NCBI GenBank assembly: GCA_945906765.1
Contig: CAMDRF010000023.1
Location: forward strand, 1 to 36,493
Length of the DNA: 36,493 nt
Direction: 5' to 3'
Source: Nitrosovibrio sp. Nv4
GTDB lineage: Bacteria; Pseudomonadota; Gammaproteobacteria; Burkholderiales; SG8-39
Shown here: positions 7,857 through 18,223 of the stretch, one piece after another
Layout: every line of letters starts with the position of its first letter
Numbering within the stretch: position 1 is the stretch's first letter
The notes under the pieces: generated by a model
What the model saw: the letters and a program-made list of their open reading frames with translations, nothing else
Database searches by the model: none
What the model was told of the DNA's origin: nothing
Program-made: the position numbers and the translations under genes

Positions 7857-8969
7857 CTACCCTCGTAACCTGACCCAGACCGGGCGCAGCCGCTCGATCC
7901 ACAGCATCATCAGGATCGCGGTGCCGAGGAACAGCAGGCTCGGCACCGCGGCGGCGGCGACCGGCGGCCACTCCTTCAGCAGCCCGACATGCGAAAACAG
8001 GCTGTTGAGCATGTGAAAGAGAATTCCCAGCATGATCCCCATGAACACCTTGATGCCGACCATGCCCGAGCGCGCGTGCATGTAGGCGAACGGCAGCGCC
8101 AGCGCCATCATCACCAGTGTCGCCAGCGGATAGAACAGCTTTTTCCACAGGGCGATCTCGTAGCGCTCGGTCTTTTGCCGGTTGCCGGCGAGGTGCTGCA
8201 GGTATTTGTAGAGCTTCCACGCCGACATGCGCTCGGGAACCACGATGAGCACGTTCAGCAGGTCCGGATTCACCGCCGAGCGCCATTCGGCCTCCGCATA
8301 GCGGGCGGTTGTCGGCCCCGCAACGCCGAACATGGTCTGCGCTACATCCAGCAGGCGCCAATTGCCCGCGCCGGCATACTCGCCGCGCGCCGCCTCGGTT
8401 ACCTGGCGCAGGCGGTAGGCGGAGTCGAACTCGAAGATGCGCACGCCGCCGAGCACGTTCGCCTCGCGCGCCTCGCGCACGTTGATAAAGGAGCGCTCGT
8501 CCTTGAACCAGAGCCCCGAATTCAGACTGCCGCCGATCAGCGACTGCATCGCATTCATGCGCACCTTCTGCGCCGCCTCCTCCGAAAATGGCGCGATCCA
8601 TTCGCCGATGGCGAACGTGCCGGCCACGAATGCCAAGCCAATCTTCGCCAGCACCTTGCCCGCGCGCACCGGCGACAGTCCCGCCGCGCGCATCACGGTG
8701 TACTCGGAGTTGCTCGACAGGTGCGCCAGCACGTAGAGCGTGCCGATCAGCACCGCCACCGGAAAAAGCTCGTAGGCGTGCGCCGGTATCCACAGCGCGA
8801 CCACGGTGAAGATCTGGCTCAGCTGGTAGTTTCCATTGCCCAGGTCGCGCAGTTCCGCGATCAGGTCGAAAAAGGCGAACAGCGCGAGGAAGCCGAGCAG
8901 CACGAAACCGACCGCGCCGTAGACCTGCCGGGCAATGTAGCGCTCGAGGGTAGGGATGCGGACTGTCAT
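7857..8969 (-). CDS. lptG: LPS export permease LptG
   Basis: This is an inner-membrane subunit of the LptB2FG ABC transporter that extracts lipopolysaccharide and passes it to LptC. The 370-aa protein starts MTVRIPTLERYIARQVYGAV, the standard LptG/YjgQ N-terminus. It has membrane helices near residues 15-40, 58-80 and 100-125, a periplasmic beta-jellyroll domain in the middle, and three C-terminal helices (around YPLATLVMMALALPFAY). The ATG overlaps the lptF stop by four bases (ATGA). A longer open frame upstream in phase lies inside lptF and is not part of the gene. Confidence 0.93.
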   Translation of the reverse strand: MTVRIPTLERYIARQVYGAVGFVLLGFLALFAFFDLIAELRDLGNGNYQLSQIFTVVALWIPAHAYELFPVAVLIGTLYVLAHLSSNSEYTVMRAAGLSPVRAGKVLAKIGLAFVAGTFAIGEWIAPFSEEAAQKVRMNAMQSLIGGSLNSGLWFKDERSFINVREAREANVLGGVRIFEFDSAYRLRQVTEAARGEYAGAGNWRLLDVAQTMFGVAGPTTARYAEAEWRSAVNPDLLNVLIVVPERMSAWKLYKYLQHLAGNRQKTERYEIALWKKLFYPLATLVMMALALPFAYMHARSGMVGIKVFMGIMLGILFHMLNSLFSHVGLLKEWPPVAAAAVPSLLFLGTAILMMLWIERLRPVWVRLRG

Positions 8970-10060
8970 GAGCGCGTGCCGCGCTGGCGCCGCCAAGGCA
9001 GCCGGAACAACGACATGCGCTGCGCGAACAGCACCAGCATCACCACCAGCATCACCGCGTGCACCAGCCACCAACCGGTGGAAAACGCGAGCTTGCCCTG
9101 GGCGACCCGGGCCTGGCTTACCGAAAGCAGATTCGAGTACACCATGTAGGTCAGCAGCGCGAACAGCAGGTTCACCGAGCGGCCGGCGCGCGGATTGACG
9201 AAACTCATCGGGATCGCGAGCAGCGCGAGGATCAGCGCCGACGCCGGCATGCCGACGCGCCACAGCAGCTCGCCCAGGTTGCTGCGGGTCGGGCTCTCGA
9301 TCAGGCCGAGCGTGGAAGTGCTCTTGTGCGTCGCCACCGGCTCGTCGCCTTCCTTGGTCTGGATGCGCGTGGCATAGCGCTCGAACTCCATCAGGCGGAA
9401 ATCCGCCGCACCGGGCGTGCCGACGTAGCGCCGCCCGGAAAGCATCACGAGAAAGCGATCGCCATTGGGCGCGAATTCGGTGAAGCCGCGCTCGCTTATC
9501 ATCACCCCGGTGCGCCGGTGCTGGGTCGAATTCACGAACACGTTCTGCACCGAGCTCTTGTCGCCGGCGATGGACTCGACGAAAAACACGCGCTCGCGGC
9601 TGCGCGACTCGCCGAACGTGCCCGGTTCGACGCGCGAGATGTCGTCGCGCGAGTCGATGCGGCTGCGGTACTGCTCGCTCTTCTGCGCCGCCCAGGGCGA
9701 GATGAAGAACGACAGCACCGCAATCACAAGTACCAGCGGCGCCGCGAAGATCAGCACCGGACGTATCCAGGACGCGAGCGACAGCCCGGAATTGAACCAG
9801 ATCACCATTTCCGAATCGCGCCAGCTGCGGTTCAGCGCGAGCAGCACGGAGATGAAGAGGGTGAGCGAGAGCAGCACCGGCAGCAGATTGAGCGCGGAAA
9901 AGCCGAGGAAGGCGATCACCGCGTCCGAAGGAATCTTGCCGCCGGCCGCCTGCCCGAGCAGCCGGATCAGGCGCGTGGTGAGGGCGATCAGGAACAGCGA
10001 AAGAAAAACCGCCACGGCCAGATTGGCGAACTCCCGCAACAGCGCGCGGAAGAAGATCAT
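8966..10060 (-). CDS. lptF: LPS export permease LptF
   Basis: This is the partner permease of LptG in lipopolysaccharide export. The 364-aa protein begins MIFFRALLREFANLAVAVFL, typical of LptF. It has two or three N-terminal helices, SEMVIWFNSGLSLASWI after them, a central periplasmic domain with GTFGESRSRERVFFVE, and C-terminal helices with the LLAIPMSFVNPRAGRSVNLL motif. It is divergently transcribed from pepA with only 35 bases between, the same arrangement as in E. coli. Confidence 0.93.
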   Translation of the reverse strand: MIFFRALLREFANLAVAVFLSLFLIALTTRLIRLLGQAAGGKIPSDAVIAFLGFSALNLLPVLLSLTLFISVLLALNRSWRDSEMVIWFNSGLSLASWIRPVLIFAAPLVLVIAVLSFFISPWAAQKSEQYRSRIDSRDDISRVEPGTFGESRSRERVFFVESIAGDKSSVQNVFVNSTQHRRTGVMISERGFTEFAPNGDRFLVMLSGRRYVGTPGAADFRLMEFERYATRIQTKEGDEPVATHKSTSTLGLIESPTRSNLGELLWRVGMPASALILALLAIPMSFVNPRAGRSVNLLFALLTYMVYSNLLSVSQARVAQGKLAFSTGWWLVHAVMLVVMLVLFAQRMSLFRLPWRRQRGTRS

Positions 10061-10095
10061 GCGATACTTGGGATGAAAATCATAGGAGAATCCCG

Positions 10096-11604
10096 GTGGA
10101 ATTTAGCATACGCGCGCTGGCGCCCGCGCAGTTATCCGGCGGCGCGAAAACCGGCTGCCTGGTGCTCGCGGTATTTGCCGGCGGCAACCTGGGGCGTGCC
10201 GCGCAGGCCGTCGACAAGGCGGCCATGGGCGCGCTACGCCGCGTGCTCGCCCACGGCGATCTCGCCGGCAAGGCCGGCGCCACCCTGCTGCTGCAGAAGA
10301 TTCCCGGGCTTGCCGCCGAGCGCGTACTTCTGGTCAGTCTCGGCGAGCGCAACGAATTCAGCGTCACGCATTTCCGTGAAGCGGTGCGCGGCGCCGCCAC
10401 GGCCCTGAAGGGCCTCGGCGCGCGCGATGCCGTGCTCCCGGTGGCGGATTTTGCGGTCAGCGGCCGTGGCCTGCCCTGGACGGTACGTCACACGGTTCTC
10501 GGCATACGCGAAGCGTTTTACCGCTTCGACCAGCTGAAGACGCAAAAGAAGGCCGCTGCCCCCGCGCTCGCCGCTGTGACGCTGGCGCTCAGCGGCGCCC
10601 CGGTGACGCTGCAAGCCCAGGCTGCCCTAAAGGAAGCGGTGGCGACCGCCGATGGCGCCGACCTTGCGCGCACGCTCGGCAACCTGCCGCCGAACCTGTG
10701 CACACCCGCCTTCCTCGCGGACGAGGCGAGGAAGATCGCGAAGCAGTTCAAGCTCGGCATCGAAGTGCTCGAACGCAAGGACATGGAGCGGCTCGGCATG
10801 GGCGCGCTGCTGGCGGTCACGGCCGGCTCGCGGCAACCGCCCAAGCTGATCGTGCTGCGCTACGCCGGCGCGGCGAAGTCGAAAAAACCGCTGGTGCTGG
10901 TCGGCAAGGGCATCACCTTCGACACCGGCGGAATTTCGCTCAAGCCCGGCGGCGAGATGGACGAGATGAAGTTCGACATGTCCGGGGCGGGCAGCGTGCT
11001 GGGCGCGATCCGCGCGCTCGCCGGCATGCGCGCGCCGGTTAACGTGATTGGCGTCGTGCCGGCCTGCGAGAACATGCCGGACGGCGCGGCCACGCGCCCC
11101 GGCGACATCGTCACCACGATGTCGGGCCAGACCGTCGAGATCCTCAATACCGACGCCGAAGGCCGCCTGATCCTGTGCGACGCGCTCACCTATGCGGAAA
11201 GATTCACTCCCGACGCGATCGTCGACGTGGCGACGTTGACCGGGGCATGCGTGATCGCCCTTGGGCATGTCGCCACCGGCCTGTTCGCCAACGACCAGAA
11301 GCTCGCCGACGAGATCCTCGCCGCCGGCGACGACGCCTGGGACCGCGCCTGGCAGATGCCGTTGTGGGAGGACTACCAGGAGCAGCTGCGCTCGAACTTC
11401 GCCGACATGGCGAACATCGGCGGCCGGCCGGCCGGCAGCGTCACCGCGGCCTGCTACCTCGCGCGCTTCACGCGCAAGATGCGCTGGGCGCACCTCGACA
11501 TCGCGGGAACCGCGTGGCGCAGCGGCAGGGACAAAGGCTCGACCGGGCGCCCGGTGCCGTTGCTGGTTCGCCTTGCGCTGCGCGGGGCGGGCCGCAGGAG
11601 TTAG
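10096..11604 (+). CDS. pepA: Leucyl aminopeptidase (cytosol aminopeptidase, M17)
   Basis: This is a dinuclear-metal cytosolic exopeptidase removing N-terminal residues from peptides. The 502-aa protein has the M17 catalytic domain with VGKGITFDTGGISLKP (Lys271 and Asp276 as ligands/catalysts), FDMSGAG (D294) and the signature NTDAEGRL (D353, E355, R357). The variable N-terminal domain covers about residues 1-165. The GTG start follows AGGAG by seven bases. In E. coli PepA also binds DNA in site-specific recombination; nothing here tests that. pepA-holC-valS order is conserved. Confidence 0.96.
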   Translation: MEFSIRALAPAQLSGGAKTGCLVLAVFAGGNLGRAAQAVDKAAMGALRRVLAHGDLAGKAGATLLLQKIPGLAAERVLLVSLGERNEFSVTHFREAVRGAATALKGLGARDAVLPVADFAVSGRGLPWTVRHTVLGIREAFYRFDQLKTQKKAAAPALAAVTLALSGAPVTLQAQAALKEAVATADGADLARTLGNLPPNLCTPAFLADEARKIAKQFKLGIEVLERKDMERLGMGALLAVTAGSRQPPKLIVLRYAGAAKSKKPLVLVGKGITFDTGGISLKPGGEMDEMKFDMSGAGSVLGAIRALAGMRAPVNVIGVVPACENMPDGAATRPGDIVTTMSGQTVEILNTDAEGRLILCDALTYAERFTPDAIVDVATLTGACVIALGHVATGLFANDQKLADEILAAGDDAWDRAWQMPLWEDYQEQLRSNFADMANIGGRPAGSVTAACYLARFTRKMRWAHLDIAGTAWRSGRDKGSTGRPVPLLVRLALRGAGRRS

Positions 11605-11610
11605 CCCGGC

Positions 11611-12051
11611 GTGACCTCGATCGACTTCTATTTCAACGCGGGCGACCGGCTGGGCGTCGCCTGCCGGCTCGCGGGCAAGGCGCTACAGCAGAAAAAGCGC
11701 GTGCTGATCTTCGCCCCGCAGGCGGAAGTGGCGCAGAAGATCGACCGCCTGCTGTGGACCTCGCAGGCGGTTTCCTTCATTCCGCACTGCTACGCACACG
11801 ACCCGCAGGCCGCCGGCACGCCGGTGCTGATCGCCAGCGGCGACGAGCCATCGTTGCCGGCCGCGGCGGCCTGCGATGTGCTGCTCAATCTCGACACCGG
11901 GTGCCCGCCTTTCTTCGAGCGCCACGAGCGCGTGCTGGAAGTCGTGTCGCAGGACGACGAGGACAAGCGCGCCGGGCGCGCACGCTTCAAGTTCTACCGC
12001 GACCGCGGCTACGAAATCCGCAACCACGACCTGGCGAAGGCCACGGCATGA
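11611..12051 (+). CDS. holC: DNA polymerase III subunit chi
   Basis: Chi links the clamp-loader complex to single-strand-binding protein during replication. The 146-aa protein has the HolC pattern: TSIDFYFNAGDRLGVACRLAGKAL at the start, RVLIFAPQAEVAQKIDRLLW, then LLNLDTGCPPFFERHERVLEVV and DRGYEIRNHDL at the end. The GTG start lies 10 bases after AGGAG, which is inside the pepA stop region. It sits between pepA and valS as in many Proteobacteria. Confidence 0.93.
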   Translation: MTSIDFYFNAGDRLGVACRLAGKALQQKKRVLIFAPQAEVAQKIDRLLWTSQAVSFIPHCYAHDPQAAGTPVLIASGDEPSLPAAAACDVLLNLDTGCPPFFERHERVLEVVSQDDEDKRAGRARFKFYRDRGYEIRNHDLAKATA

Positions 12052-12380
12052 CCGAGGGCAAGGACCCGAACCAGCTCTTCGCGCGCGTGGATGCGCTCAT
12101 GAAACGCCAGCAGGAGGATACGCAGCGCGCCGTCGAAGAAGTTCCGCTGCTGACCGACGTGGTCGCACACGACGCGGAGGCCGCGACGCCCGAGGCGCTC
12201 CATGCCGACAAGGCGCTTGCGGCGGACATCGAGCGTGTTCTCGTCGTGCGCCTGATTCCGGAACTGAACAAGCAGATCGCCGGGCTGCGCGCTGAGATGG
12301 AAAAAGAACTGCGCCGCTCGGTGCGCGAAGCCGTCGAGCACGCGCTCGCCGCCCGCAAGACGAACCCGGACAAGTCTTAG
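12048..12380 (+). CDS. Small conserved protein between holC and valS
   Basis: This 110-aa protein is hydrophilic and has no signal peptide or membrane helix. Its N-terminal half is acidic (around residues 20-50). Its C-terminal half is predicted as long amphipathic helix ([33 protein letters not shown]), so it may form a coiled coil. The ATG overlaps the holC stop as ATGA. I recognise similar small genes at this position in betaproteobacteria but no function. A longer open frame in this phase covers holC and is a shadow. Confidence 0.75.
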   Translation: MTEGKDPNQLFARVDALMKRQQEDTQRAVEEVPLLTDVVAHDAEAATPEALHADKALAADIERVLVVRLIPELNKQIAGLRAEMEKELRRSVREAVEHALAARKTNPDKS

Positions 12381-12381
12381 T

Positions 12382-15204
12382 ATGGCGCTCGACAAAAGCT
12401 TCGAACCGCATGCGGTCGAGCGCCGCTGGTATGCACGCTGGGAGTCCGCGGGCTGGTTCGCCGCGCGCGACGGGGAGCACGCGGATCGCGCGGCACCCGC
12501 CTACTGCATCCAGCTGCCGCCACCCAACGTCACCGGCACGCTGCACATGGGGCATGCGTTCCAGCAGACGCTCATGGATTGCCTCGTCCGCTACCACCGG
12601 ATGCGCGGCGAAAATACCAACTGGGTGGCCGGCACGGACCACGCCGGCATCGCGACCCAGATCGTGGTCGAGCGGCAGCTGCAGGAACAGGGCAAGACGC
12701 GCCACGACCTGGGCCGGGAAGGCTTCACCAAGCGCGTCTGGGAGTGGAAACAGGAATCGGGCTCCAATATCACGCGACAGATGCGCCGCCTTGGAGCCTC
12801 CGCGAACTGGACTTACGCGGACACGGAAGGCCAGAAAGCCGGCTACTTCACCATGGACGCGAAGATGTCGCGCGCCGTGGTTGAAGTATTCGTGCGCTTG
12901 CACGAAGAAGGCCTGATCTACCGCGGCAAGCGCCTGGTGAACTGGGATCCGGTGCTCGGCACCGCCGTCTCCGACCTCGAGGTGGACAGCGAGGAAACCG
13001 TCGGCACGATGTGGCAGATCCTCTACCCCTTCCCCGACGGGCCGCAGCCTTCGCACGACCAGAATGGCAATCCGCTCTCCTTGCGCGGCATGACGATCGC
13101 CACGACGCGTCCCGAAACCATGCTGGCCGATGGCGCGGTGGCGGTCCATCCGGAGGACGGCCGCTACCGGCACCTGATCGGCAAGCAGGTCGAGTTGCCG
13201 CTCTGCGATCGCAGCATTCCGATCGTCGCCGATACCATGGTCGAGCGCGGCTTCGGCACCGGCTGCGTCAAAATCACGGGCGCGCACGACTTCAACGACT
13301 ACGGCGCCGCGCTGCGCCACAACCTGCCGCTGATCGTGATTTTCACGCTCGATGCGAAGATCAATGAAAACGGCCCGAAGCAGTTTCAGGGCATGGACCG
13401 CTACGCCGCGCGCAAAGCCATCATCGCTCAACTCGAGAGCGGCAAATTCCTGGTCAAGGCCGAAGCGCACAAGATGGTGGTGCCGAAATCCGGGCGCACC
13501 GGCGTGATCGTCGAACCGATGCTCACCGACCAGTGGTTCGTGAAAATGGACGGTTGGGCAAAATCCGGCCTGGCGGCGGTCGCCAAGGGCGACGTGAAGT
13601 TTTTCCCCGAGCACTGGTCCAGCACCTACAACCACTGGCTGGAGAACATCCAGGACTGGTGCATTTCGCGGCAGCTCTGGTGGGGCCACCAGATTCCGGC
13701 GTGGTACGACGATGCAGGGAAGATCTACGTCGCACGAAGCGAAGGGGAGGCAAAAACAAAAGCGGGAGGCAAAAAGCTGACTCGCGACCCCGACGTGCTG
13801 GACACCTGGTTCTCGTCGCAACTGGTGCCGTTCTCCTCGCTCGGCTGGCCGGAGAAGACGAAGGACCTGGAGACGTTCCTGCCCTCCTCGGTGCTGGTGA
13901 CCGGCTTCGACATCATCTTTTTCTGGGTCGCGCGCATGATCATGGCAAGCCTGCATTTCACCGGCAAGGTGCCGTTCCACCACGTCTACATCAACGCCAT
14001 CGTGCGCGACGCCGAGGGCCAGAAGATGTCCAAGTCGAAAGGCAACACCCTCGACCCGATCGACCTGATCGATGGTATCGATTTTGATTCTTTGCTCAGG
14101 AAATCCACGGCCGGATTGCTCAAGGCAGATCACAAAACCAAGATCGAGAAGTACGTCAAAAGCCACTTCCCGAACGGCATTCCGTCGTTCGGCGCCGACG
14201 CCCTGCGCTTCACTTTCGCCTCGCTGGCGAATTTCTCGCGCACCCTGAATTTCGACCTCGGCCGCTGCGAGGGTTACCGCAATTTCTGCAACAAGCTCTG
14301 GAACGCGACGCGCTTCGTGCTGATGAACACCGAGGGCCAGGACTGTGGCGCCGATGAATCGAAACCGGTCGAGCTTTCGACCTGGGACAAATGGATCATC
14401 AGCACCCTGCAGCGCACCGAAGCGGAGGTGGAGAAGGGCTTCGCCGAGTACCGTTTCGACAACGTCGCCGCCGCGATCTACCGCTTTGTCTGGGACGAAT
14501 ATTGCGACTGGTATGTCGAGATCGCCAAGGAACAGCTCGCCACCGGCAACGAGGCGCAGCAGCGTGGCACACGCCGCACGCTGGTGCGGGTGCTGGAAAC
14601 GGTGCTGCGCCTCGCGCATCCGGTAATTCCGTTCATCACCGAGGAACTGTGGCAGGACGTCGCCCCGCTCGCCGGCAGGAAGGGCGAGACCGTGATGCTC
14701 GCGCCCTACCCGAAGAGCCAGCCTGAAAAAATCGACGCAGCCGCCGAGCGCCAGGTGAAGCTCGAAAAGGAGATCGTCAACGCGATTCGAAATTTGCGCA
14801 GCGAAATGAAGATTCCGCCGGCAGCGCGGGTGCCGGTTATTTGTGCCGGACCGCAGATGCTGCCGGTTCTTTCATCCATCATTTCCCTCGCCAAGCTGTC
14901 AGAACTGAAATACGTCAGCGAAGAAGAGCTGAATGCGACGGACGCGCCCCTGAAGGTCGTGCGCGAGACGAAGCTGAAGTTGAAAGTGGAGATCGACATC
15001 GCCGCCGAGCGGGTGAGGCTTGGCAAGGAAATCGCCCGCCTGGAAGGTGAAATCCCGAAAGCGCACGCCAAGCTCGGCAATGCGTCGTTCGTCGAGCGCG
15101 CGCCTGCCAGGGTTGTGGAGCAGGAACGGGCCCGGCTGGCGGGATTCGAGTCGACGCTCGCGAAACTGCGCGAGCAATTGAGCAAGCTCTCCGCAAAGGA
15201 CTAG
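12382..15204 (+). CDS. valS: Valyl-tRNA synthetase
   Basis: This class I aminoacyl-tRNA synthetase charges tRNA-Val. The 940-aa protein has the HIGH motif as HMGH (residues 55-58, [10 protein letters not shown]), a CP1 editing domain (about residues 200-420 with [18 protein letters not shown]) and KMSKS at residues 548-552. It ends in a helical tRNA-binding domain and a C-terminal coiled-coil arm ([16 protein letters not shown]). Its TAG stop overlaps the stop codon of the convergent FecR-like gene in a shared CTAG. Confidence 0.97.
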   Translation: MALDKSFEPHAVERRWYARWESAGWFAARDGEHADRAAPAYCIQLPPPNVTGTLHMGHAFQQTLMDCLVRYHRMRGENTNWVAGTDHAGIATQIVVERQLQEQGKTRHDLGREGFTKRVWEWKQESGSNITRQMRRLGASANWTYADTEGQKAGYFTMDAKMSRAVVEVFVRLHEEGLIYRGKRLVNWDPVLGTAVSDLEVDSEETVGTMWQILYPFPDGPQPSHDQNGNPLSLRGMTIATTRPETMLADGAVAVHPEDGRYRHLIGKQVELPLCDRSIPIVADTMVERGFGTGCVKITGAHDFNDYGAALRHNLPLIVIFTLDAKINENGPKQFQGMDRYAARKAIIAQLESGKFLVKAEAHKMVVPKSGRTGVIVEPMLTDQWFVKMDGWAKSGLAAVAKGDVKFFPEHWSSTYNHWLENIQDWCISRQLWWGHQIPAWYDDAGKIYVARSEGEAKTKAGGKKLTRDPDVLDTWFSSQLVPFSSLGWPEKTKDLETFLPSSVLVTGFDIIFFWVARMIMASLHFTGKVPFHHVYINAIVRDAEGQKMSKSKGNTLDPIDLIDGIDFDSLLRKSTAGLLKADHKTKIEKYVKSHFPNGIPSFGADALRFTFASLANFSRTLNFDLGRCEGYRNFCNKLWNATRFVLMNTEGQDCGADESKPVELSTWDKWIISTLQRTEAEVEKGFAEYRFDNVAAAIYRFVWDEYCDWYVEIAKEQLATGNEAQQRGTRRTLVRVLETVLRLAHPVIPFITEELWQDVAPLAGRKGETVMLAPYPKSQPEKIDAAAERQVKLEKEIVNAIRNLRSEMKIPPAARVPVICAGPQMLPVLSSIISLAKLSELKYVSEEELNATDAPLKVVRETKLKLKVEIDIAAERVRLGKEIARLEGEIPKAHAKLGNASFVERAPARVVEQERARLAGFESTLAKLREQLSKLSAKD

Positions 15205-15701
15205 TACCCCCCGGGCTGGCCGTCCTGCCTCGCGACGAACGGCGGCCGGCGCCCGACCAGACTCTCCAGCATGGTCAGTTCCACGTCCGTGTGGTTGATC
15301 ACGGGCGCGCCCATCAGCATCTGCGGCGCCCCTGCGCCCATCACGTAGCGAGGCTGCTCGTGGCGCGTCGTGCGTACCGTCTCGCGCGCCGAAGGATCGG
15401 CCGTGGAGACGATTTCCGCTTCGCCGTAGCAGGTGCAGACGTAGGTGCGGAACTCTTCCGCTTCAAGGTAGACCGCCGTGCCGCGAATGCCGATGGTCGC
15501 GGTCCCGGTTCGCAGCACCTTGGGCTCTCCCGGCGCAAACACCGACAATATCGCGCCCGTGACCACGCGCAGGCCGGTCAGGACCAGCGCCCCAAGCACG
15601 CCCTGCACTTCGACGCGCGCGCGCAGTCGCCGATCTCCTGCGCGCCGCACGCCGCGATCCTGCGGCCGTTCAGGCAGATGGCCGCATTTTACGTGCCGCA
15701 C
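15201..15701 (-). pseudogene. FecR-domain protein, N-terminally truncated
   Basis: The 166-codon frame has convincing FecR-like sequence only from about residue 30: GLRVVTGAILSVFAPGEPK, RTGTATIGIRGTAVYLEAEEF, a YVCTCYGEAEI segment, then PVINHTDVELTMLESLVGR. Related proteins are secreted and about 220 residues long, from memory. Here the signal peptide and first repeat are missing and residues 1-25 look random and Arg-rich. A second frame holds a possible piece of the lost part (LNGRRIAACGAQEIGD). The next gene starts only 41 bases upstream, so there is no room for the full gene. I infer a deletion plus frameshift; a short functional variant is less likely. Confidence 0.55.
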
Positions 15702-15741
15702 GTGTTACGTACCGCGCGCCGCCTGAGCTATCATCAAAGCA

Positions 15742-16698
15742 ATGAATAGTCCGCCGCCATCCGAGAGCGGCCGCTGGCTGCTGCTGGTCGCGAGCCTGCC
15801 GACGGAGGACCCGGCGGCCCGCATGCGCGGCCTGCGCACGCTCGAAGCGCTTGGCGCCGCCGTCCTGCGCGAAGGCGTGTACCTGCTTGCCCGAAACCGG
15901 CGCCACGCGCCGGGGGCTGGAGCATCTGGCCGATTACATCTCCAAGGGCGCCGGCAGCGCGCAGGTGCTGGCGGCGATGCCGGCCTCCGACACACAGCAG
16001 CAGTCCTTCCGCAAGCTGTTCGACCGCTCGGCGCGCTACTCGGAGCTCCTCAAGGTGGTCGAGAGCCTCAAGGTCGGCTTCGGCATCGCGGATCCGAGCG
16101 CCCTGCTGCGGGTATTGCACAAGAAACGCCATGATTTCGAGGCCATCAGCGCGCTGGATTTTTTCACCAGCGAGTTGCAGGAACGGGCCCGGGCTTCGCT
16201 TGATGAGGCCGAAGCCGCGGTGCACAAGCTGCTGTTTCCCGCGCAATCACAGGCGAGTGGCGTGCCCGACCAACCGATGCGCCGCAGAGTCTGGGCGACG
16301 CGCAAGCCGGCCTGGGCGGACCGTCTCGCCTGCGCCTGGCTGATCCGCCGCTTTGCGGACCCGGAAGGCAGCGTGGTGTGGCTGGAGAAATCCCAGGAGG
16401 TCCACGCCGACGCCGTCGGCTTCGCCTATGGCGGGGCACGCTTCAGCAACAACGAGACCCAGGTGACATTCGAGGTGATGCTTGCAGCATTTCGGCCTGG
16501 CAACGAACGCGGCCCTGGTCAAAATCGGCGCCATCGTGCACTTCCTCGAAGCGCACGACACGCCGGTGCCGGAAGCCGCAGGGGTGCAAACGCTGCTGCA
16601 AGGCGCGGCGCTCGACCAGCGACGACGAACTGCTCGGCGAAGCGGAGAAAACCTTCGACCTGCTCTACGAAGCCTATTTTGAACCACCGAACGCCTAG
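15742..16698 (+). pseudogene. chrB: Chromate resistance protein ChrB, three +1 frameshifts
   Basis: Joined across three frames the sequence is a full-length ChrB of about 318 residues. The first frame gives WLLLVASLPTEDPAARMR up to GVYLL. The second runs from PETGATRRGLEHLADY through WATRKPAWADRLACAWLIRR to TFEVMLAAF. The third gives GLATNAALVKIGAIVHFLEA. The last gives STSDDELLGEAEKTFDLLYEAY. Each break is cured by removing one base: near 15891 (CTGCTTGCC), near 16488 (CATTTCGG) and near 16603 (GGCGCGGCG). ChrB proteins are regulators or accessory proteins of chromate efflux; no chrA is in the window. This is a decayed gene, or a cluster of sequencing errors. Confidence 0.8.
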
Positions 16699-16701
16699 CA
16701 A

Positions 16702-18159
16702 TCAGCGCTTGCGGGCGTCTTTCTGCTCCAGTGCCAACTCGGCACGCAGCTCCTTGAGGCGCGCGTCCACCACCGAGTGGTCGTAGAAATCGCCGTCCGC
16801 CGATGTTTGCGCAAGCTGCAGCTGCTCGATCGCCGCCGGCAGGCTTCCCTGCAGAATGTAGAACTCCGCCTGCGCCTGGTGCTGCAGCAGGCGCTTGCCC
16901 TGGCCGGCATAAGCCTTGGCCCGCGCTGCGTGCAGTTTCGGGTCGCTCGGATAGAGGCGCAGCGGATCGGCGAGCACCGCCAGCACTTCGTCATGGCGGC
17001 CCTGCTCCTGCAGCGTGGCGAGATACGCGTAGAGGATCGATCGGCGGTGCGCGAAGCGCGTCAGCGCGGATTTCAGGATGGCCAGCGCACCGGCCTGGTC
17101 GTTCAGCGCCAGCCGCACGCGCGCCGCCAGCGTCTCCACCATCGGGCTGGAGCCCCCGTCCGCACGCAATCGCGCGATTTCCGCTTCCGCGCGCCTGGGC
17201 TCCTTGGCGCGCAGCAACGCCACCGCATATCCGTAGCGCGCCCCGGGCTCGTTCGAAAAACGGCGGTCGTTCACGGCATCGCCAAAGGTCTTCACCGCTT
17301 CGCGCGCGTCGGCCGCTTCGGCGCGCAGCTTGGCGCGCACCAGGTGATATTCCAGTGAATCGGCGCGTTGCTTGTAAGGCATGTTTAACGCGCGGTTTTC
17401 CGCGTCGCTGATCCGCTCCGCGTTGACCGGGTGGCTGCGCAGGTATCCGGGAACGCCGCCGCCGTCCAGGATCCTCGCATAGCGCTGCAGCTTCTCGAAA
17501 AATGCCCCCATGGCGCGAACGTCGAAACCTGATTCCGCCAGCGTCTGGAAGCCGACGCGGTCGGCTTCGCGTTCGAAGTCGCGGCTGAAACTCAACTGCG
17601 TCTGGACCGCGCCGCCCTGCGCCGCGGCCATCGCGCCGCTTGCCAGGTCGGGGCGCGAGCGCGCGAGCAGGATCGAGGCCGCCATCGCGATCATCAACGG
17701 CAGCTGCATCTGCTTCTGGATTCCGAAGCCTCGCGCGATGTGCCGCTGGGTCACGTGCGCCATTTCGTGCGCCACCACCGATGCGATCTCGGACTCGTTG
17801 TCCGAAGCGGTGACGAGCCCGGTATGCACGCCGATGAAGCCGCCCGGCAGCGCAAACGCGTTGATCGACGCGTCGCGGATAGCGAAGAACTCCAAATCCT
17901 GACGCGCACCCGCGCCGGCGTTGCTCAGCCGCGCACCCAGGCCGTTCAGGTATTCGGCGACCTCGGGATCGTCCAGGTAGGACGGATCGCGGAACTTGAT
18001 GTCGCGCACGATCGATTCGCCGATCTTGCGCTCGGTCTGCAGCGACAGGTCCGAGCCGCTCGCATCGCCCAGGTCAGGCAGACGCACTGGGGAATTCTGC
18101 GCGAACGCCCGGGGCAAAAAGGCAAGTGACGCGGCCAGCAGCCAAACGAGGAATCGCAT
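16702..18159 (-). CDS. bepA: BepA-like periplasmic M48 metalloprotease with TPRs
   Basis: This is a periplasmic zinc protease and chaperone, predicted to aid assembly or degradation of outer-membrane beta-barrel proteins such as LptD. The 485-aa protein has a signal peptide (residues 1-20, ending AFA), then the M48 domain. The zinc motif is HEMAH (H131, E132, H135) and the third ligand E198 is in FEREADRVGF. An Asn/Gly loop ALPGGFIGVHTGL precedes the zinc motif. The C-terminal half (about residues 265-480) is alpha-helical TPR. Length and layout match BepA/YfgC. It is divergent from moaC. Confidence 0.88.
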   Translation of the reverse strand: MRFLVWLLAASLAFLPRAFAQNSPVRLPDLGDASGSDLSLQTERKIGESIVRDIKFRDPSYLDDPEVAEYLNGLGARLSNAGAGARQDLEFFAIRDASINAFALPGGFIGVHTGLVTASDNESEIASVVAHEMAHVTQRHIARGFGIQKQMQLPLMIAMAASILLARSRPDLASGAMAAAQGGAVQTQLSFSRDFEREADRVGFQTLAESGFDVRAMGAFFEKLQRYARILDGGGVPGYLRSHPVNAERISDAENRALNMPYKQRADSLEYHLVRAKLRAEAADAREAVKTFGDAVNDRRFSNEPGARYGYAVALLRAKEPRRAEAEIARLRADGGSSPMVETLAARVRLALNDQAGALAILKSALTRFAHRRSILYAYLATLQEQGRHDEVLAVLADPLRLYPSDPKLHAARAKAYAGQGKRLLQHQAQAEFYILQGSLPAAIEQLQLAQTSADGDFYDHSVVDARLKELRAELALEQKDARKR

Positions 18160-18212
18160 CCGTTTATGATACCGTTCGATCGCTCAAGTTCCCCACTGAT
18201 GGACGCAACGGC

Positions 18213-18218
18213 AGGAGG
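18213..18218 (+). promoter_or_regulatory. Shine-Dalgarno deciding the TTG start of moaC
   Basis: AGGAGG lies five bases before TTG 18224, which begins the frame matching MoaC. The nearby ATG at 18199 is in another frame. Confidence 0.7.
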
Positions 18219-18223
18219 ATGCA

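Noticed and set aside
12097-14619. An 840-codon open frame antisense to valS
   Set aside because: It is the complement shadow of a strongly conserved valyl-tRNA synthetase gene in GC-rich DNA; its composition is rich in Arg, His and Val with no recognisable domain.
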